Source: Planctomycetaceae bacterium
Lineage (GTDB): Bacteria > Planctomycetota > Planctomycetia > Planctomycetales > Planctomycetaceae
DNA: 64,000 nucleotides
Assembly: GCA_021732785.1 (NCBI GenBank)
Contig: JAKFUG010000011.1
Span: forward strand, 27,455 to 91,454
Direction of reading: 5' to 3'
The position numbers were made by a program, and so were the translations under genes. Shown here in pieces: positions 7,041 through 16,857 of this stretch. Below the pieces are notes generated by a model. The model made no database searches. It had not been told where the DNA came from and saw nothing but the letters and a program-made list of their open reading frames with translations. Positions within the stretch are counted from its first letter, which is position 1; each line of letters starts with the position of its first letter.

Positions 7041-10000
7041 ATGTTCGAAAAAGTTGGCGACGCGGATTTTGTGCGCGGTGAGCATGACGTGCTGCGTTTC
7101 TGGGCGCAGCAGCAGATTTTCAATCAGCTTCGCAAGAAGAACGATGGAAATCCCGCGTGGAGTTTCCTCGACGGCCCGATCACCGCCAACAATCCGATGG
7201 GCGTGCATCACGCCTGGGGTCGCACGTACAAAGACGCCTTCCAGCGTTACTGGGCGATGAACGGCCGCGAGTTGCGGTATCAGAACGGCTTCGATTGCCA
7301 GGGGCTGTGGGTCGAAGTCGAAGTCGAAAAACAACTCGGCCTCGGGGCGAAGTCCGAAATCGAAAAATTCGGCATCGACAAATTCGTGTGGGAATGCAAG
7401 AAGCGCGTCCTGAAATACGCCGCCGTGCAGACGGAGCAATCGGTCCGCCTCGGCTACTGGATGGAATGGGACGACCCCTCCTCGCTTCGCCGCTTAGCCG
7501 ATGCCATCGGGACCGACGAAGAAATTGCCTTTTCCCCGCCGAAGAAACCGACCGACGTCATCCGCGCGAAGGCCGAACAAATCGTCGAACGCCTCGGCAA
7601 CCCCGACTGGGGCGGCAGCTACTTCACGTTCTCGACCGAGAACAACGAAACCATCTGGACGTTCCTCAAGAAGTGCTTCGAGCGCGGCAAGGTCTACCGC
7701 GGCCACGACGTAATGCCGTGGTCCGGCCGCGGCGGCAGCGCGTACTCGCAAATGGAAGTCGCTGATGGTCGCAAGCTGACGGTGCATCGCGCGCTGTTTG
7801 TGCGGCTGCCGATTTTGGCTAAGGGCTCAGAGCTAAGGGCTAAGGGACAGACGGAAAATCCACCGTCTTCCTCCGACCCTCAGCCCTTAGCCCTCAGCCC
7901 TCAGCCCTCCGAATATCTCCTCATCTGGACCACCACCCCGTGGACGCTCACCAGCAACGTCGCGGCGATGGTCAACCCCGACCTCGAATACGTCCAGCTC
8001 AAAGCGAAGCGTGACGGCGCCATCTACTACTTCGCGAAAGACAACCTCGAATTCCAGCGGCTCTCGAAAGAGTTCAAGGAAGGCTTCGGCCGTCCCGAAT
8101 GGCAGTGGCCGAAGGACGCCCCGAAGCTGAAGTCCCTCGCCCAAATCTTCAAAGAACAAGGCGGCTACGAAATCCTCGGTACTGTCTTCGGCCGCGACAT
8201 GATCGGATGGCGGTACCAAGGACCGTTTGATGACCTGCCGGCACAGCATCAAGAGGTAGAGTTTCCGCCGGAATCAGAAACCAAACGAAATCAGGCTTGG
8301 GCCAAGTATCGCCGCACTGCAGTGACTCAGCGAAAAACTTCGTTGCTGACGATGATAATTCGTTCCGAACAAGAAAAAACGAATTCTCAACACAGTTTTC
8401 GGCAAGCACTTCTTGATGCCATCAATGTTCACTGTGCAGAAGTCGGGAACGCCTTTCGCGAACTGCATAATGTTTCAACGCCCTCTATCGTGACGGCGGA
8501 GAATCTAGAGATCGTTCTCAAAAATGCTGGTCTATTTGACCATGTTCTAGGCTCATATAAAGAATTGAGTGAATTACGGGTCAGAAGTGAAAATGAAAGT
8601 TTCGAGCCGGTTTCGCGTGATTGGCAGCAACTCCGCGATCTTGCTGAAAAAATTCATCTTGATCTGCAACATGGTTTACGGCTGGTCTTCTTTTCACGAG
8701 GAGTTGATTGCCACCGCGTGATCGACGGTGGCCGCGATTTCAAAGGTTCGCCCAACGTCGTCGCCGGGGAAGGGACGGGTATTGTTCACAGCGCCCCGGG
8801 TTGCGGGGACATCGACCATCAGATCGGGCTCGCCAACGGGCTCGTCACCATCGCTCCACTCGGTGAAGACGGCCGTTTCCTCGATGGTTTCGGCCCCTTC
8901 ACAGGCAAGAACTCCGTCGCGCCGGAGACCGTCGATCTCGTCATCGACGAATTGAAGAAAAAAGACCTGCTGGTCGCGGTCGAAAAGTATCCGCACATCT
9001 ATCCGTTCTGCTGGCGGACGGGGGACGAACTCGTCTTCCGTCTCGTTGATGAGTGGTTCATCAACATGGACTGGCGGAAGGAGATCATGGATGTCACGAA
9101 GGAAATCGAGTGGCTGCCCGACAGCGTGCAGGGACAGGAACGCGAGCTGGAATGGCTCGGCAACATGCGCGACTGGATGATCTCCAAGAAGCGTTACTGG
9201 GGCCTCGCGCTGCCGATTTGGATCAATCCCGAGGATCCCAGCGATTTTGAAGTGATGGGGTCGCTCGCCGAGTTGAAGGGCCGTGCCGTTGAAGGCTGGG
9301 AGGCGTTTGAAGGGCACACGCCACATAAGCCGTGGATCGATGCGGTGAAGATCAAGAGCGCGAAGACCGGGGCGGTGCTGTCGCGCGTGCCGGACGTCGG
9401 CAACCCGTGGCTCGATGCGGGCATCGTTCCGTTCTCCACGCTCGGCTTCAACACGCATCCCGATTACTGGAAGCGGTGGTACCCCGCGGACCTCGTCACC
9501 GAGTGTTTCCCCGGCCAGTTCCGCAACTGGTTCTACTCGATGCTCGCGCTGTCGACGATGATGCAGTACGACCGCACCGACGACGCCGACGAGAAAAAGC
9601 CGTTTAAAACGCTGCTTGGTCACCGCCTCGTGATGAACGAAGCGGGCAAGCCGATGCACAAGTCGGACGGCACCGCCATCTGGTTCGAGGAAGCCGCCGA
9701 ACAACTCGGCGTCGACACCATGCGGTGGATGTACCTGCAGCAAAACCCGGCGACCGACCTGCGATTCGGCACCCGCCACAAAGATCAAAAAGTCACTCTG
9801 GAAACGGTCAACGGCCCGACCGACAAGACTATCGACGGCGTCGAAACCTGCAAGGTGGAAAGCGGCCCCGCCGACGAAGTCCGCCGGCAGGTGCTGCTGC
9901 CGTTGTGGAACTCGTACTCGTTCTTCATCAACTACGCCCGGCTGGACGGCTTCGATCCGAAGACGCCGCCGGTGCCGTTCGCGGAGCGTCCACAGATTGA

Positions 10001-11099
10001 CCGCTGGATTCTGACGAATCTTGGAGACACGATCTTCAATGCCCGCAAGGGTTTTGAGACATTCGACACATGGTACACGACTGACCATGTCGCGAAGTTC
10101 ATTGAAGACCTGTCGAACTGGTACATTCGCCGCAATAGAAGACGGTTTTGGCGTTCTCGTGATGCTGCTGATCGCGACAAACTTGCTGCATACCAGACGC
10201 TTCATCACTGTCTTGTGATGATCACGAAAGTCATCGCTCCGATGACGCCATTTCTCGCAGAGCGCATGTACCAGAATCTGGTTCGATCATGGGATTCTGG
10301 TGCCCCCGAAAGCGTGCATTTGTGCGACTATCCACAGGAAGATCACTTGTGGCAAAACTTTGACTTGCTTGCACCAATGCAGCTTGCACAAAGCGTAGTC
10401 GCAACTGGCCATAGACTTCGTGAATCGATCGATCAGCGGGTTCGGCAGCCATTAAGCGAAGTACGTGTTGCATCCCGTGAGCCGACTGATCGAATGCGGC
10501 TGAAAGAGATGTGCGACATCATTGCGGATGAGCTTAATGTGAAATCTGTAGTGATCGTTGACAGCTTGAGTGATATCGTCGCTTACAAATACCGTGCGAA
10601 TCCGGCCTCGCTCGGGAAGAAGCATGGCAAACTGCTGGGCAAACTGCGCGAGTTGATCCCCACGCTGCCCGCCGCGACGTTGGCTCCGTTGCGCGATGGT
10701 CAATCCGTCACGATTCAGGTCGATGCGGAGTCGATTGAACTCGTGCCGGAAGACGTGAGCCTGTCGGTCGAAAACGCAGCCGGGTGGGCGAGTGCCGCCG
10801 ACGGGGACATCGAGATCGCGTTGTCGACGGCCCTCACCCCCGCCCTGCTCCGCGAAGGCATGGCTCGCGACTTCGTCCGCCAGGTCCAGCAACTTCGTAA
10901 AGACGCCGACCTGCAAATCGAACAACGCATCCGCGTGACCTACAACACCACCGATGCCGAAGTGCAAGCCGCGATCACCGAATGGGCGACGTTCATTCAG
11001 GGCGAGACGCTCGCGGATGCGCTGGTGATAGGCGACATCGCGGATGCAAAGTCGGTGAACGTGGGGGATGTGACCGTGAGGTTGAGCATCACAGCGTGA
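7041..11099 (+). CDS. ileS: Isoleucyl-tRNA synthetase-like class I aminoacyl-tRNA ligase
   Basis: A 1352-residue class I synthetase. The catalytic domain opens with [16 protein letters not shown] (~50-60), where HHAWG occupies the HIGH position, and the KMSKS position reads KPMHKSD (~870-876). [13 protein letters not shown] (~295) and [16 protein letters not shown] (~577) mark the editing domain. Anticodon-binding and C-terminal regions follow. It charges tRNA-Ile in the cytoplasm. Two segments look inserted: a repeat-derived loop (7819-7909) and a ~150-residue AT-richer block (about 8245-8705). Bacterial IleRS is usually 930-1050 residues. Confidence 0.85.
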   Translation: MFEKVGDADFVRGEHDVLRFWAQQQIFNQLRKKNDGNPAWSFLDGPITANNPMGVHHAWGRTYKDAFQRYWAMNGRELRYQNGFDCQGLWVEVEVEKQLGLGAKSEIEKFGIDKFVWECKKRVLKYAAVQTEQSVRLGYWMEWDDPSSLRRLADAIGTDEEIAFSPPKKPTDVIRAKAEQIVERLGNPDWGGSYFTFSTENNETIWTFLKKCFERGKVYRGHDVMPWSGRGGSAYSQMEVADGRKLTVHRALFVRLPILAKGSELRAKGQTENPPSSSDPQPLALSPQPSEYLLIWTTTPWTLTSNVAAMVNPDLEYVQLKAKRDGAIYYFAKDNLEFQRLSKEFKEGFGRPEWQWPKDAPKLKSLAQIFKEQGGYEILGTVFGRDMIGWRYQGPFDDLPAQHQEVEFPPESETKRNQAWAKYRRTAVTQRKTSLLTMIIRSEQEKTNSQHSFRQALLDAINVHCAEVGNAFRELHNVSTPSIVTAENLEIVLKNAGLFDHVLGSYKELSELRVRSENESFEPVSRDWQQLRDLAEKIHLDLQHGLRLVFFSRGVDCHRVIDGGRDFKGSPNVVAGEGTGIVHSAPGCGDIDHQIGLANGLVTIAPLGEDGRFLDGFGPFTGKNSVAPETVDLVIDELKKKDLLVAVEKYPHIYPFCWRTGDELVFRLVDEWFINMDWRKEIMDVTKEIEWLPDSVQGQERELEWLGNMRDWMISKKRYWGLALPIWINPEDPSDFEVMGSLAELKGRAVEGWEAFEGHTPHKPWIDAVKIKSAKTGAVLSRVPDVGNPWLDAGIVPFSTLGFNTHPDYWKRWYPADLVTECFPGQFRNWFYSMLALSTMMQYDRTDDADEKKPFKTLLGHRLVMNEAGKPMHKSDGTAIWFEEAAEQLGVDTMRWMYLQQNPATDLRFGTRHKDQKVTLETVNGPTDKTIDGVETCKVESGPADEVRRQVLLPLWNSYSFFINYARLDGFDPKTPPVPFAERPQIDRWILTNLGDTIFNARKGFETFDTWYTTDHVAKFIEDLSNWYIRRNRRRFWRSRDAADRDKLAAYQTLHHCLVMITKVIAPMTPFLAERMYQNLVRSWDSGAPESVHLCDYPQEDHLWQNFDLLAPMQLAQSVVATGHRLRESIDQRVRQPLSEVRVASREPTDRMRLKEMCDIIADELNVKSVVIVDSLSDIVAYKYRANPASLGKKHGKLLGKLRELIPTLPAATLAPLRDGQSVTIQVDAESIELVPEDVSLSVENAAGWASAADGDIEIALSTALTPALLREGMARDFVRQVQQLRKDADLQIEQRIRVTYNTTDAEVQAAITEWATFIQGETLADALVIGDIADAKSVNVGDVTVRLSITA
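7819..7909. repeat. Inverted repeat inside ileS, translated in frame
   Basis: Left arm words GGCTAAGGGCTCAGAGC and GGGCTAAGGG face right arm words CCTCAGCCCTTAGCCCTC and CAGCCCTCAGCCC. The stretch encodes about 30 low-complexity residues ([11 protein letters not shown] ... [12 protein letters not shown]) between two conserved parts of the editing domain, without breaking the frame. Confidence 0.75.
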
Positions 11100-11100
11100 A

Positions 11101-11186
11101 CAAGCCCGAAGCGCGAGCGCCGGGTTCTTTTGTATTCTAAACGAAGAAGAAAAGGCGAAGAACCCGGCGCTTGCGCTTCGGGCTTG
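11101..11186. repeat. REP-like inverted pair, left of RAYT 1
   Basis: Arms CAAGCCCGAAGCGCGAGCGC... and the complementary ...GCGCTTGCGCTTCGGGCTTG each carry about 28 bases and face each other across roughly 28 AT-rich bases. A close copy lies on the other side of the transposase at 11679, and a single arm is found at 16158. Confidence 0.85.
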
Positions 11187-11220
11187 TAGAGCGTGTTATT
11201 CTCGTTTCGCGGGGATTTCA

Positions 11221-11673
11221 ATGAGCGCACCGCTCGCGTATCACCTCACGTGGACGACCTATGGAACGTGGTTACCGGGTGATGAACGCGGATGGCTCAC
11301 ACGCAATGCGAACGAGATTCATCGCGGTGACCGCGAATGGCAACAGCAAGCGGTGCAGAATCTGAAGCAGGATGCGTTCGTTCTGAATGATGCACAGCGA
11401 GAGATTGTTCGCGAGACGATCGTGACCCATTGCGAGTTTCGTCGCTGGAAATTGCACGCGCTGAATGTGCGGACGAATCACGTTCACCTTGTCGTTACGG
11501 CGGATACAGCACCGGAACGAGTGATGGATCAATTCAAGGCGTGGTGTTCGCGCCGGCTTAATGAGCGCAGCGAGAACCGTGAGCGTTGGTGGACGCGGCA
11601 TGGATCCACGAGGTGGATCAACGATGAGGCGTATCTCGCGAATGCGATTCGATACGTGAACGAGCGGCAATAA
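11221..11673 (+). CDS. REP-associated tyrosine transposase (RAYT), IS200/Y1 family
   Basis: A 150-residue HUH-superfamily protein with the metal-binding pair H87xH89 in NVRTNHVHLVV. Tyr145 (IRYVNERQ) is a candidate nucleophile. RAYTs are single-copy, domesticated relatives of IS200 transposases that nick and move REP sequences. This one lies exactly between two copies of the same inverted-repeat family (11101-11186 and 11679-11758), the arrangement expected of a RAYT and its REP substrate. The start ATG at 11221 opens with MSAPLAYHLTWTTYGTWLPGD, typical of the family. Confidence 0.9.
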   Translation: MSAPLAYHLTWTTYGTWLPGDERGWLTRNANEIHRGDREWQQQAVQNLKQDAFVLNDAQREIVRETIVTHCEFRRWKLHALNVRTNHVHLVVTADTAPERVMDQFKAWCSRRLNERSENRERWWTRHGSTRWINDEAYLANAIRYVNERQ

Positions 11674-11678
11674 CCACT

Positions 11679-11758
11679 AGCCCGTAGCGCAAGCGCCGGG
11701 TTCTTCGTATTTTGAATGAGAATGAAATACGAAGAACCCGGCGCTTGCGCTTCGGGCT
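11679..11758. repeat. REP-like inverted pair, right of RAYT 1
   Basis: Arms AGCCCGTAGCGCAAGCGCC... and ...GGCGCTTGCGCTTCGGGCT face each other across about 25 bases. The copy is nearly identical to the one left of the transposase and ends against the convergent outer-membrane-protein gene. Confidence 0.85.
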
Positions 11759-11770
11759 CGTTCGCGTTTT

Positions 11771-12853
11771 TTAGAAATTCCCACCCACGCGCAGCATCGC
11801 GGTGCTGGGCAGATCGGTATCGCCCACGCCGCTTTGGTATTTGAGGCTGCGGTTGAAGGACCAGCCGAGTTCGACGCGCGGGGAGAAGCCTTTGGTCCGT
11901 TTGACTTCGTAGCCGAGGTACATTCGCAGGACGCTGTAGGTGACGACATCGCGGACGAGACCGGGGCGTTCGATGCCGTAGGTGTTGCCGCCGAATTCGC
12001 CGCCGAGGTACGCCCAACGGGTCATGTCATCCGTGTTGGACAGCCGCCGCATGATGCGCGGCCGCGGGAAGAGCACTTCGACTTTCCAGTCGTCGTTCGG
12101 CGTCCAAATGGCACCCACCGCGGGCAAGGCTTTGAGGTCTTCGCGGTCGAGGTAAATCGCACCGAAGGCCCATTGCCACTCGGGGGACGCTGTATAGAGG
12201 GCAATCGCGCGGCCGGTGATGCGGACGGCATCGCTGCTGAGATTGTCGTAGTCGGTGTAGAGTGACGGGCTGACGGCGATGTCCGACGACCAGCGATCGT
12301 TCCACTTCTTCAACCAGCGGAACTCGACCCAGTTGTCGTACAGCGTCCCGGGGAGATCGGTCTTGATCGGACCATTCAGCATGTGCGCCGAATAGCCCGG
12401 CGTGATGAGCAGTCCCTGCACATACGGAAAATAGAGCGTGAAGCGGGCGTCGAGATCGGTGATGCCGAGTTGATCGCCGGTGCCGGAGTTCCAGGTGAAC
12501 AGCAACTGCGGCGCGACGGGAACGACCCACGGTAAATCGGGTGATATCTCTTCCACAACCGGCGGACCGGTTGGCATCGTCAACGGCGGCACAAGCGCAT
12601 CAATCGGTGCTGGCAGATCACCCGACAGCGGTTCATTCTGCGGCTCGTAGTTCAGAGCGTTCGCATTGGCGGCGTACCGCACCGGCGCCGTCACGAGAGG
12701 TTCGTCCTGATCGGAGAACGGATCGCGCTGGGCTGGTGTCTGTTCTTCCCGGTAGGACGAATGGGCCACCAGCGTGATGGGCGAAGACTGCGCCCATGCG
12801 ACGACATCGCAGGCGATTATTACGACGACGAACAGCCATGTCCGCGGGAGCAT
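11771..12853 (-). CDS. Outer-membrane beta-barrel protein, DUF6268-like
   Basis: A 360-residue protein with a signal peptide (MLPRTWLFVVVIIACDVVAWA, cleavage near residue 21), a polar proline-rich segment to ~105, then alternating aromatic/polar beta-strands (FTWNSGTGDQLGITDLDARF, YSAHMLNGP, VEFRWLKKW) and a terminal Phe in MLRVGGNF, the usual barrel-assembly signal. It matches what I recall of the DUF6268 proteins common in planctomycetes. Function is unknown. It is transcribed divergently from the P450 gene. Confidence 0.7.
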   Translation of the reverse strand: MLPRTWLFVVVIIACDVVAWAQSSPITLVAHSSYREEQTPAQRDPFSDQDEPLVTAPVRYAANANALNYEPQNEPLSGDLPAPIDALVPPLTMPTGPPVVEEISPDLPWVVPVAPQLLFTWNSGTGDQLGITDLDARFTLYFPYVQGLLITPGYSAHMLNGPIKTDLPGTLYDNWVEFRWLKKWNDRWSSDIAVSPSLYTDYDNLSSDAVRITGRAIALYTASPEWQWAFGAIYLDREDLKALPAVGAIWTPNDDWKVEVLFPRPRIMRRLSNTDDMTRWAYLGGEFGGNTYGIERPGLVRDVVTYSVLRMYLGYEVKRTKGFSPRVELGWSFNRSLKYQSGVGDTDLPSTAMLRVGGNF

Positions 12854-13047
12854 CGCCGACTCGGTAGAAATGACGGAAACGTGAGGAACCCCATGTTCCG
12901 CAGCGAGCGAATCGGGGTCAAGACGGGGTTCGGTGCCGGGCGGATTCGACTAGCCTGAATTTCCCTCCTTTGCTAGAACCGCAACGCCCATCGGCAGAAA
13001 TTGCCGATGAAAACGACGCCGTGCCTCCATCCCCGACGACGACAACC

Positions 13048-14469
13048 ATGCTGACAGTCCACCACGACGACGCGTTACCGTTGCCCATCACCCACGGCAA
13101 CCTCTTCGATTTCCCGAACGATCCGCTGGCCTGCATGCGGAAATTGCAGCAGCAACATGGCTCGGTCGCCGCGCTGCAACAGGATGGGACGAAAATCTAT
13201 TTCGCGTTCGGACCGGAATATAACCATCAGGTTCTCAGCGATAGCCAGACGTATCATTCCCGCTTCTTTGCGATTCGTGGCAGCCGGAATTCGTCGCAAC
13301 GGCGGCTGACCTCCGGCCTGCTCAGCATGAACGGCGACGAGCACAAACAACAACGCCGCATGGTGATGGATGCCTTCCTCAAGAAGGCGATTCAGGGATA
13401 TCTCCCCGCGATCAAACTGCATGTCGAACAGATGCTCGCGGATTGGCAACCGGGCAAGGAACGGGACATTGCCCGCGACATGACCGAGTTCATGCTGCGA
13501 CTGACCAGCAGCATTCTGTTCGGCATGAATAATCCCGATCTCGCTTACCGCATCGGGCGGATGATCGATCACTGGGTGCATCTCAATCACGAGTTGGGAA
13601 TGGGGGCTTACATTTCGTCGCCGGAAATCAGCGGGCGGTACGATGAACTGCTCGATTTTGCCAACGAACTGGAAGTCGAGATCGCGAGCCTGATCCGACA
13701 ACGGCGCACGGGCACGGGCGGTCCCGATATGTTGTCGATGATTCTGCAGGCCCACGATGATCAGGGCAGTATCAGTGACGACCAACTGGTCGGTCAGGCC
13801 GCGCTGATTTTCGCGGCGGCACACCTCACCACGGCCCATTCGCTGACATGGACGCTCTTCCTCATCGCGCAGCATCCGTCGGTGATGCAGGGGTTGCATG
13901 CCGAACTGCGGTCGCAACTTTCGGGCGGATTTCCCACATGGGACGCGGCCGAAAAATTGCCGGTGATGGAACGGATTATCAAGGAAAGCATGCGCGTGTT
14001 GCCGGCATCGGCGTATTCGCAACGGATGACGATGCAGCCGACGCAACTGGGGCCGTTCCCGCTTCCGTGCCAGTCGGGGGTGATTTTCAGCCAGTTCATC
14101 ACGCATCATCTGCCGGAACTCTACCCCGATCCGGAAGCCTTCCGCCCTGAGCGCTGGCTCGATCTGAATCCGTCGCCGTATGCCTACCTGCCGTTCGGGG
14201 CCGGGTCGCGGATGTGCATCGGTGCTCCCTTGGCCATGCTGATTATGAAGACGGTGCTGCCGACGATTCTGCAACGCTTCAAACTGACGTCGGTCCCCTA
14301 CTCCGAAGTCAGCGGCAAGGTCATCTCGACGATGTTGTCGCCGACGTGCCCCATTCAAATGCACATCGACCCGCAGGACGGCGAATTCGAATCGCAACCG
14401 GTGGTCGGAAACATTCACACGCTCGTCACGCTGCAGGAAGCGCAGCGCCGCTTACACCGCGCCGCATAG
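13048..14469 (+). CDS. Cytochrome P450
   Basis: About 473 residues from the ATG at 13048. The frame stays open to a TTG at 12970, which would add 26 polar residues. It has the K-helix ExxR as E313-S-M-R316 and the heme-thiolate loop FGAGSRMCIG with Cys390 as the iron ligand. The I-helix region (FAAAHLTTAHSLTW) has His and Thr-Thr in place of the usual acid-Thr pair. No membrane anchor is seen, so it is a soluble bacterial P450 that needs ferredoxin or another reductase, none of which is next to it. Substrate unknown. Confidence 0.9.
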   Translation: MLTVHHDDALPLPITHGNLFDFPNDPLACMRKLQQQHGSVAALQQDGTKIYFAFGPEYNHQVLSDSQTYHSRFFAIRGSRNSSQRRLTSGLLSMNGDEHKQQRRMVMDAFLKKAIQGYLPAIKLHVEQMLADWQPGKERDIARDMTEFMLRLTSSILFGMNNPDLAYRIGRMIDHWVHLNHELGMGAYISSPEISGRYDELLDFANELEVEIASLIRQRRTGTGGPDMLSMILQAHDDQGSISDDQLVGQAALIFAAAHLTTAHSLTWTLFLIAQHPSVMQGLHAELRSQLSGGFPTWDAAEKLPVMERIIKESMRVLPASAYSQRMTMQPTQLGPFPLPCQSGVIFSQFITHHLPELYPDPEAFRPERWLDLNPSPYAYLPFGAGSRMCIGAPLAMLIMKTVLPTILQRFKLTSVPYSEVSGKVISTMLSPTCPIQMHIDPQDGEFESQPVVGNIHTLVTLQEAQRRLHRAA

Positions 14470-14491
14470 TGCGTAACGGGAATCCGGAGAG

Positions 14492-14622
14492 GAACCACGG
14501 AATATACGGAGCACACGGAAAAAGACGAAGGCAAGAGAGTGACCGAGGCGACTCTGACCTTGGTTGGATGCTCCTCCTTCCGGTATTCTGCCGTGTTTTC
14601 AGTCTCTTCCGTGGTTCTTCTC
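14492..14622. repeat. Diffuse inverted repeat around CCACGGAA
   Basis: GAACCACGGAATATACGGAGCACACGG on the left is loosely mirrored by CCGTGTTTTC ... TCTTCCGTGGTTCTTC on the right, with GAAGGCAAGAGAG-type filler between. It separates the P450 and carbonic anhydrase genes. Confidence 0.45.
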
Positions 14623-14647
14623 TTCTTCTTCAGGTAAAGGGGCCTCC

Positions 14648-15337
14648 GTGGATCATTTGCTGAAAGGCATGCATCAATTCCGGACGAAAGTTTTCGATCA
14701 GGAACGGGAGTATTTCCAGAAGTTAGCGAAGGGACAAAGTCCCAGCGCGTTGTTTATCAGTTGTTCGGATTCACGGATTGATCCCAATCTCATTCTGCAG
14801 GCCGGCCCGGGCGAACTCTTCTCTTTGCGGAATGCCGGGAACATTGTGCCGCCGTACGGGGCCTCGAATGGGGGCGAAGGGGCCACGATCGAATATGCCG
14901 TGTCTGTTTTGAACGTCAGCGACATCATCGTCTGCGGTCATTCCCAATGCGGGGCGATGCGGGCGCTGCTGGATCAGAAATCGACGGACAATTTGCCCTT
15001 GGTTCGCTCATGGTTGGGGCAAGCGGAAGCCACACGGCGGATCGTGACCGAGAATTACCCGCAGCTCACCGGTGAGATTCAGTTGAACGCCGCCGTCCAG
15101 GAAAATGTGTTGGTGCAGCTTGAAAACCTGCAAACGCATCCCGCGGTCGCCGCGAAGTTGCAGCGCGGAGAACTGACGTTGCATGCGTGGGTGTATCATC
15201 TGGAGACGGGCGATATGCTGTCTTTTTCCAGTGACAGCGAAATCTTCGCGCCGTTGCGGGCCGAATCGCAGACGGGAGTTTCCAAATCGCGTCGCACTCC
15301 GGGCACCGTTCGGAAGAAGAAAACGTCCCGCAAGTAG
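14648..15337 (+). CDS. Beta-class carbonic anhydrase
   Basis: I take the GTG at 14648 as start because AGGGG lies about seven bases upstream and the frame before it is repeat-derived. The 229-residue product has the beta-CA zinc ligands Cys39, His98 and Cys101 (SCSDSR; GHSQCG) with the Asp41-Arg43 dyad, and the LRNAGN motif. It interconverts CO2 and bicarbonate in the cytoplasm. The last ~25 residues are basic and low-complexity. It is followed after 12 bases by trmB on the same strand. Confidence 0.92.
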   Translation: MDHLLKGMHQFRTKVFDQEREYFQKLAKGQSPSALFISCSDSRIDPNLILQAGPGELFSLRNAGNIVPPYGASNGGEGATIEYAVSVLNVSDIIVCGHSQCGAMRALLDQKSTDNLPLVRSWLGQAEATRRIVTENYPQLTGEIQLNAAVQENVLVQLENLQTHPAVAAKLQRGELTLHAWVYHLETGDMLSFSSDSEIFAPLRAESQTGVSKSRRTPGTVRKKKTSRK

Positions 15338-15349
15338 GATGGTCGGCCC

Positions 15350-16147
15350 GTGAATGACGGTCAGAACACGGAACGGGAAGCCGAATTCGGTGTCCCGATT
15401 CCGGGAGCGATTCTTCCAGAAGACCAATGGGCCAGAACGGCCGTCAAACGCTTACCGCCGCCGGGACCGCTCGATTTCTCCGCGATGTTCGGCCGAATCG
15501 CGCCGGTGCTGCTCGATCTCGGCTGTGGCAACGGACGCTCCACTTTGTCGAGTGCGCTGGCTCGTCCCGATGTCGATCATTTCGCGGTCGATATTCTTCC
15601 CGTGGTGATCCGTTACTTCACACGGCGGGCGAATCAGCGCGGCTTATCGAATGTCCGCATCGCCGTCATCGGCGGTCGGGAATTGCTGCGCGATTACATC
15701 GCCCCCGGCAGCATCGGCGAGATTCACTGCTATCACCCGCAGCCGTATTACGATCGCCGCGAGATCAAGAAGCGATTGATCGTTCCGGAGTTTCTCGCGC
15801 TGGTGCATCAATGCCTGCAACCGGGTGGACTGTTCATCGTCCAGACCGACAACCCGGCGTATGCCAGGTACATGCGGTCCATTCTCCCTTCATTCTTCAC
15901 GGTGACGGAGCACACGGAACGCTGGCCGGATGCTCCACAAGGTCGCACGCGCCGGGAAATCCTCGCGCTGCAACAGGGATTGCCGGTGTTTCGCGCGGTG
16001 TGTCGCCGTCGGGATGAGTTGACCGAGGCGGACCTGCAAGCCGCGATGACCGCCCTGCCCCGCCCGACATTCGATGCTGACCGTCGCCTCCAGAAATACG
16101 ATCGCCTGGAAGCGGGTGATGCTTCACCACGCGACATGCAGCGGTAA
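15350..16147 (+). CDS. trmB: tRNA (guanine-N7)-methyltransferase TrmB-like
   Basis: A 265-residue Rossmann methyltransferase starting with GTG at 15350. The SAM motif is LDLGCGNGRST near residue 56. The TrmB substrate motif, normally 'FPDPWPKKRH', appears as CYHPQPYYDRREIKKR near 125-140, and LQPGGLFIVQTDNPAYARYM carries the expected 'TD...Y' segment. TrmB makes m7G46 in tRNA using SAM. The altered PDPW motif makes this a divergent member. It probably shares a transcript with the carbonic anhydrase gene. Confidence 0.7.
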   Translation: MNDGQNTEREAEFGVPIPGAILPEDQWARTAVKRLPPPGPLDFSAMFGRIAPVLLDLGCGNGRSTLSSALARPDVDHFAVDILPVVIRYFTRRANQRGLSNVRIAVIGGRELLRDYIAPGSIGEIHCYHPQPYYDRREIKKRLIVPEFLALVHQCLQPGGLFIVQTDNPAYARYMRSILPSFFTVTEHTERWPDAPQGRTRREILALQQGLPVFRAVCRRRDELTEADLQAAMTALPRPTFDADRRLQKYDRLEAGDASPRDMQR

Positions 16148-16157
16148 TCGCATTCAC

Positions 16158-16181
16158 GAGCCCGAAGCGCCAGCGCCGGGT
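16158..16181. repeat. Single arm of the RAYT 1 REP family
   Basis: GAGCCCGAAGCGCCAGCGCC plus GGGT matches one arm of the repeats at 11101 and 11679. Its inverted partner is missing, so this is a solo or decayed copy about 4.5 kb from the transposase. Confidence 0.7.
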
Positions 16182-16212
16182 GTATTGTGTTCAAAGGTGA
16201 AGAGGTTGGCTG

Positions 16213-16857
16213 ATGGAAGTGACGGACTATGCCTTTTTCCCGACGCGGGTGGTGACAATCCAATTCCCGGACACCGACCCGTTGAATGCGGAGCTCTGCG
16301 ATCTGCTCGAGCGCCGACCGGAACTCGACGACCGGTTCAACATGCACCCCGACGCACTGAATTTGCTGCGTCTGGCAGACACCGTGCCGGCGATTGATCA
16401 GCTCCGGTCCATGTTCATCACCGGGGTGAAACGCTGGTTGGACGCCGAGGGAATCGCGGGAGCAGAGGGGATCGATCTTTTACTCTTCAGCAACCGCATG
16501 GGCCGCGGAGAGTCTACGATTGTTCACAATCACCAGGCCGACCTGATCGGCATTTACTATGCCCGCACTGCGGATTCCAATCGACCGCCCATCCATCCGG
16601 CCGACGGCGAAGACTATTTCGAGGCCGGCGACGGAGTGCTGCTGCTCCACGATCCGCGTTTCAATGCCAACCTGACCGCCGTGTGTCATCGCGATCACGT
16701 CAAGGTTTTTCCGCGACCGGGCCTGATGCTCATCTTCCCCGCCTACGTCTGGCATTCCGTCACGCCGCATCGGGGCGAGTTTCACCGACTGGCGTTTTCG
16801 ATGAACTTCACGCTGCGGTGGCCGGCCGGCCCGGCGGAGCACCATTCGTTGCGGTGA
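16213..16857 (+). CDS. Putative 2OG-Fe(II) oxygenase (TIGR02466-like)
   Basis: A 214-residue protein with the jelly-roll oxygenase pattern. A first metal-site region has HNHQAD at 105-110 followed by GIYYA, then a long beta region, then FPAYVWHSVTPHRGEFHRLAFSMNF near the C-terminus, containing the distal His and the Arg that binds 2-oxoglutarate in this family. Such proteins hydroxylate unknown substrates. Its 3' end overlaps the convergent lipoprotein gene by 50 bases. Confidence 0.65.
   Translation: MEVTDYAFFPTRVVTIQFPDTDPLNAELCDLLERRPELDDRFNMHPDALNLLRLADTVPAIDQLRSMFITGVKRWLDAEGIAGAEGIDLLLFSNRMGRGESTIVHNHQADLIGIYYARTADSNRPPIHPADGEDYFEAGDGVLLLHDPRFNANLTAVCHRDHVKVFPRPGLMLIFPAYVWHSVTPHRGEFHRLAFSMNFTLRWPAGPAEHHSLR

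Noticed and set aside
8694..10208. 504-codon frame antisense to ileS
   Set aside because: It lies wholly within conserved ileS and shows no recognisable domain.
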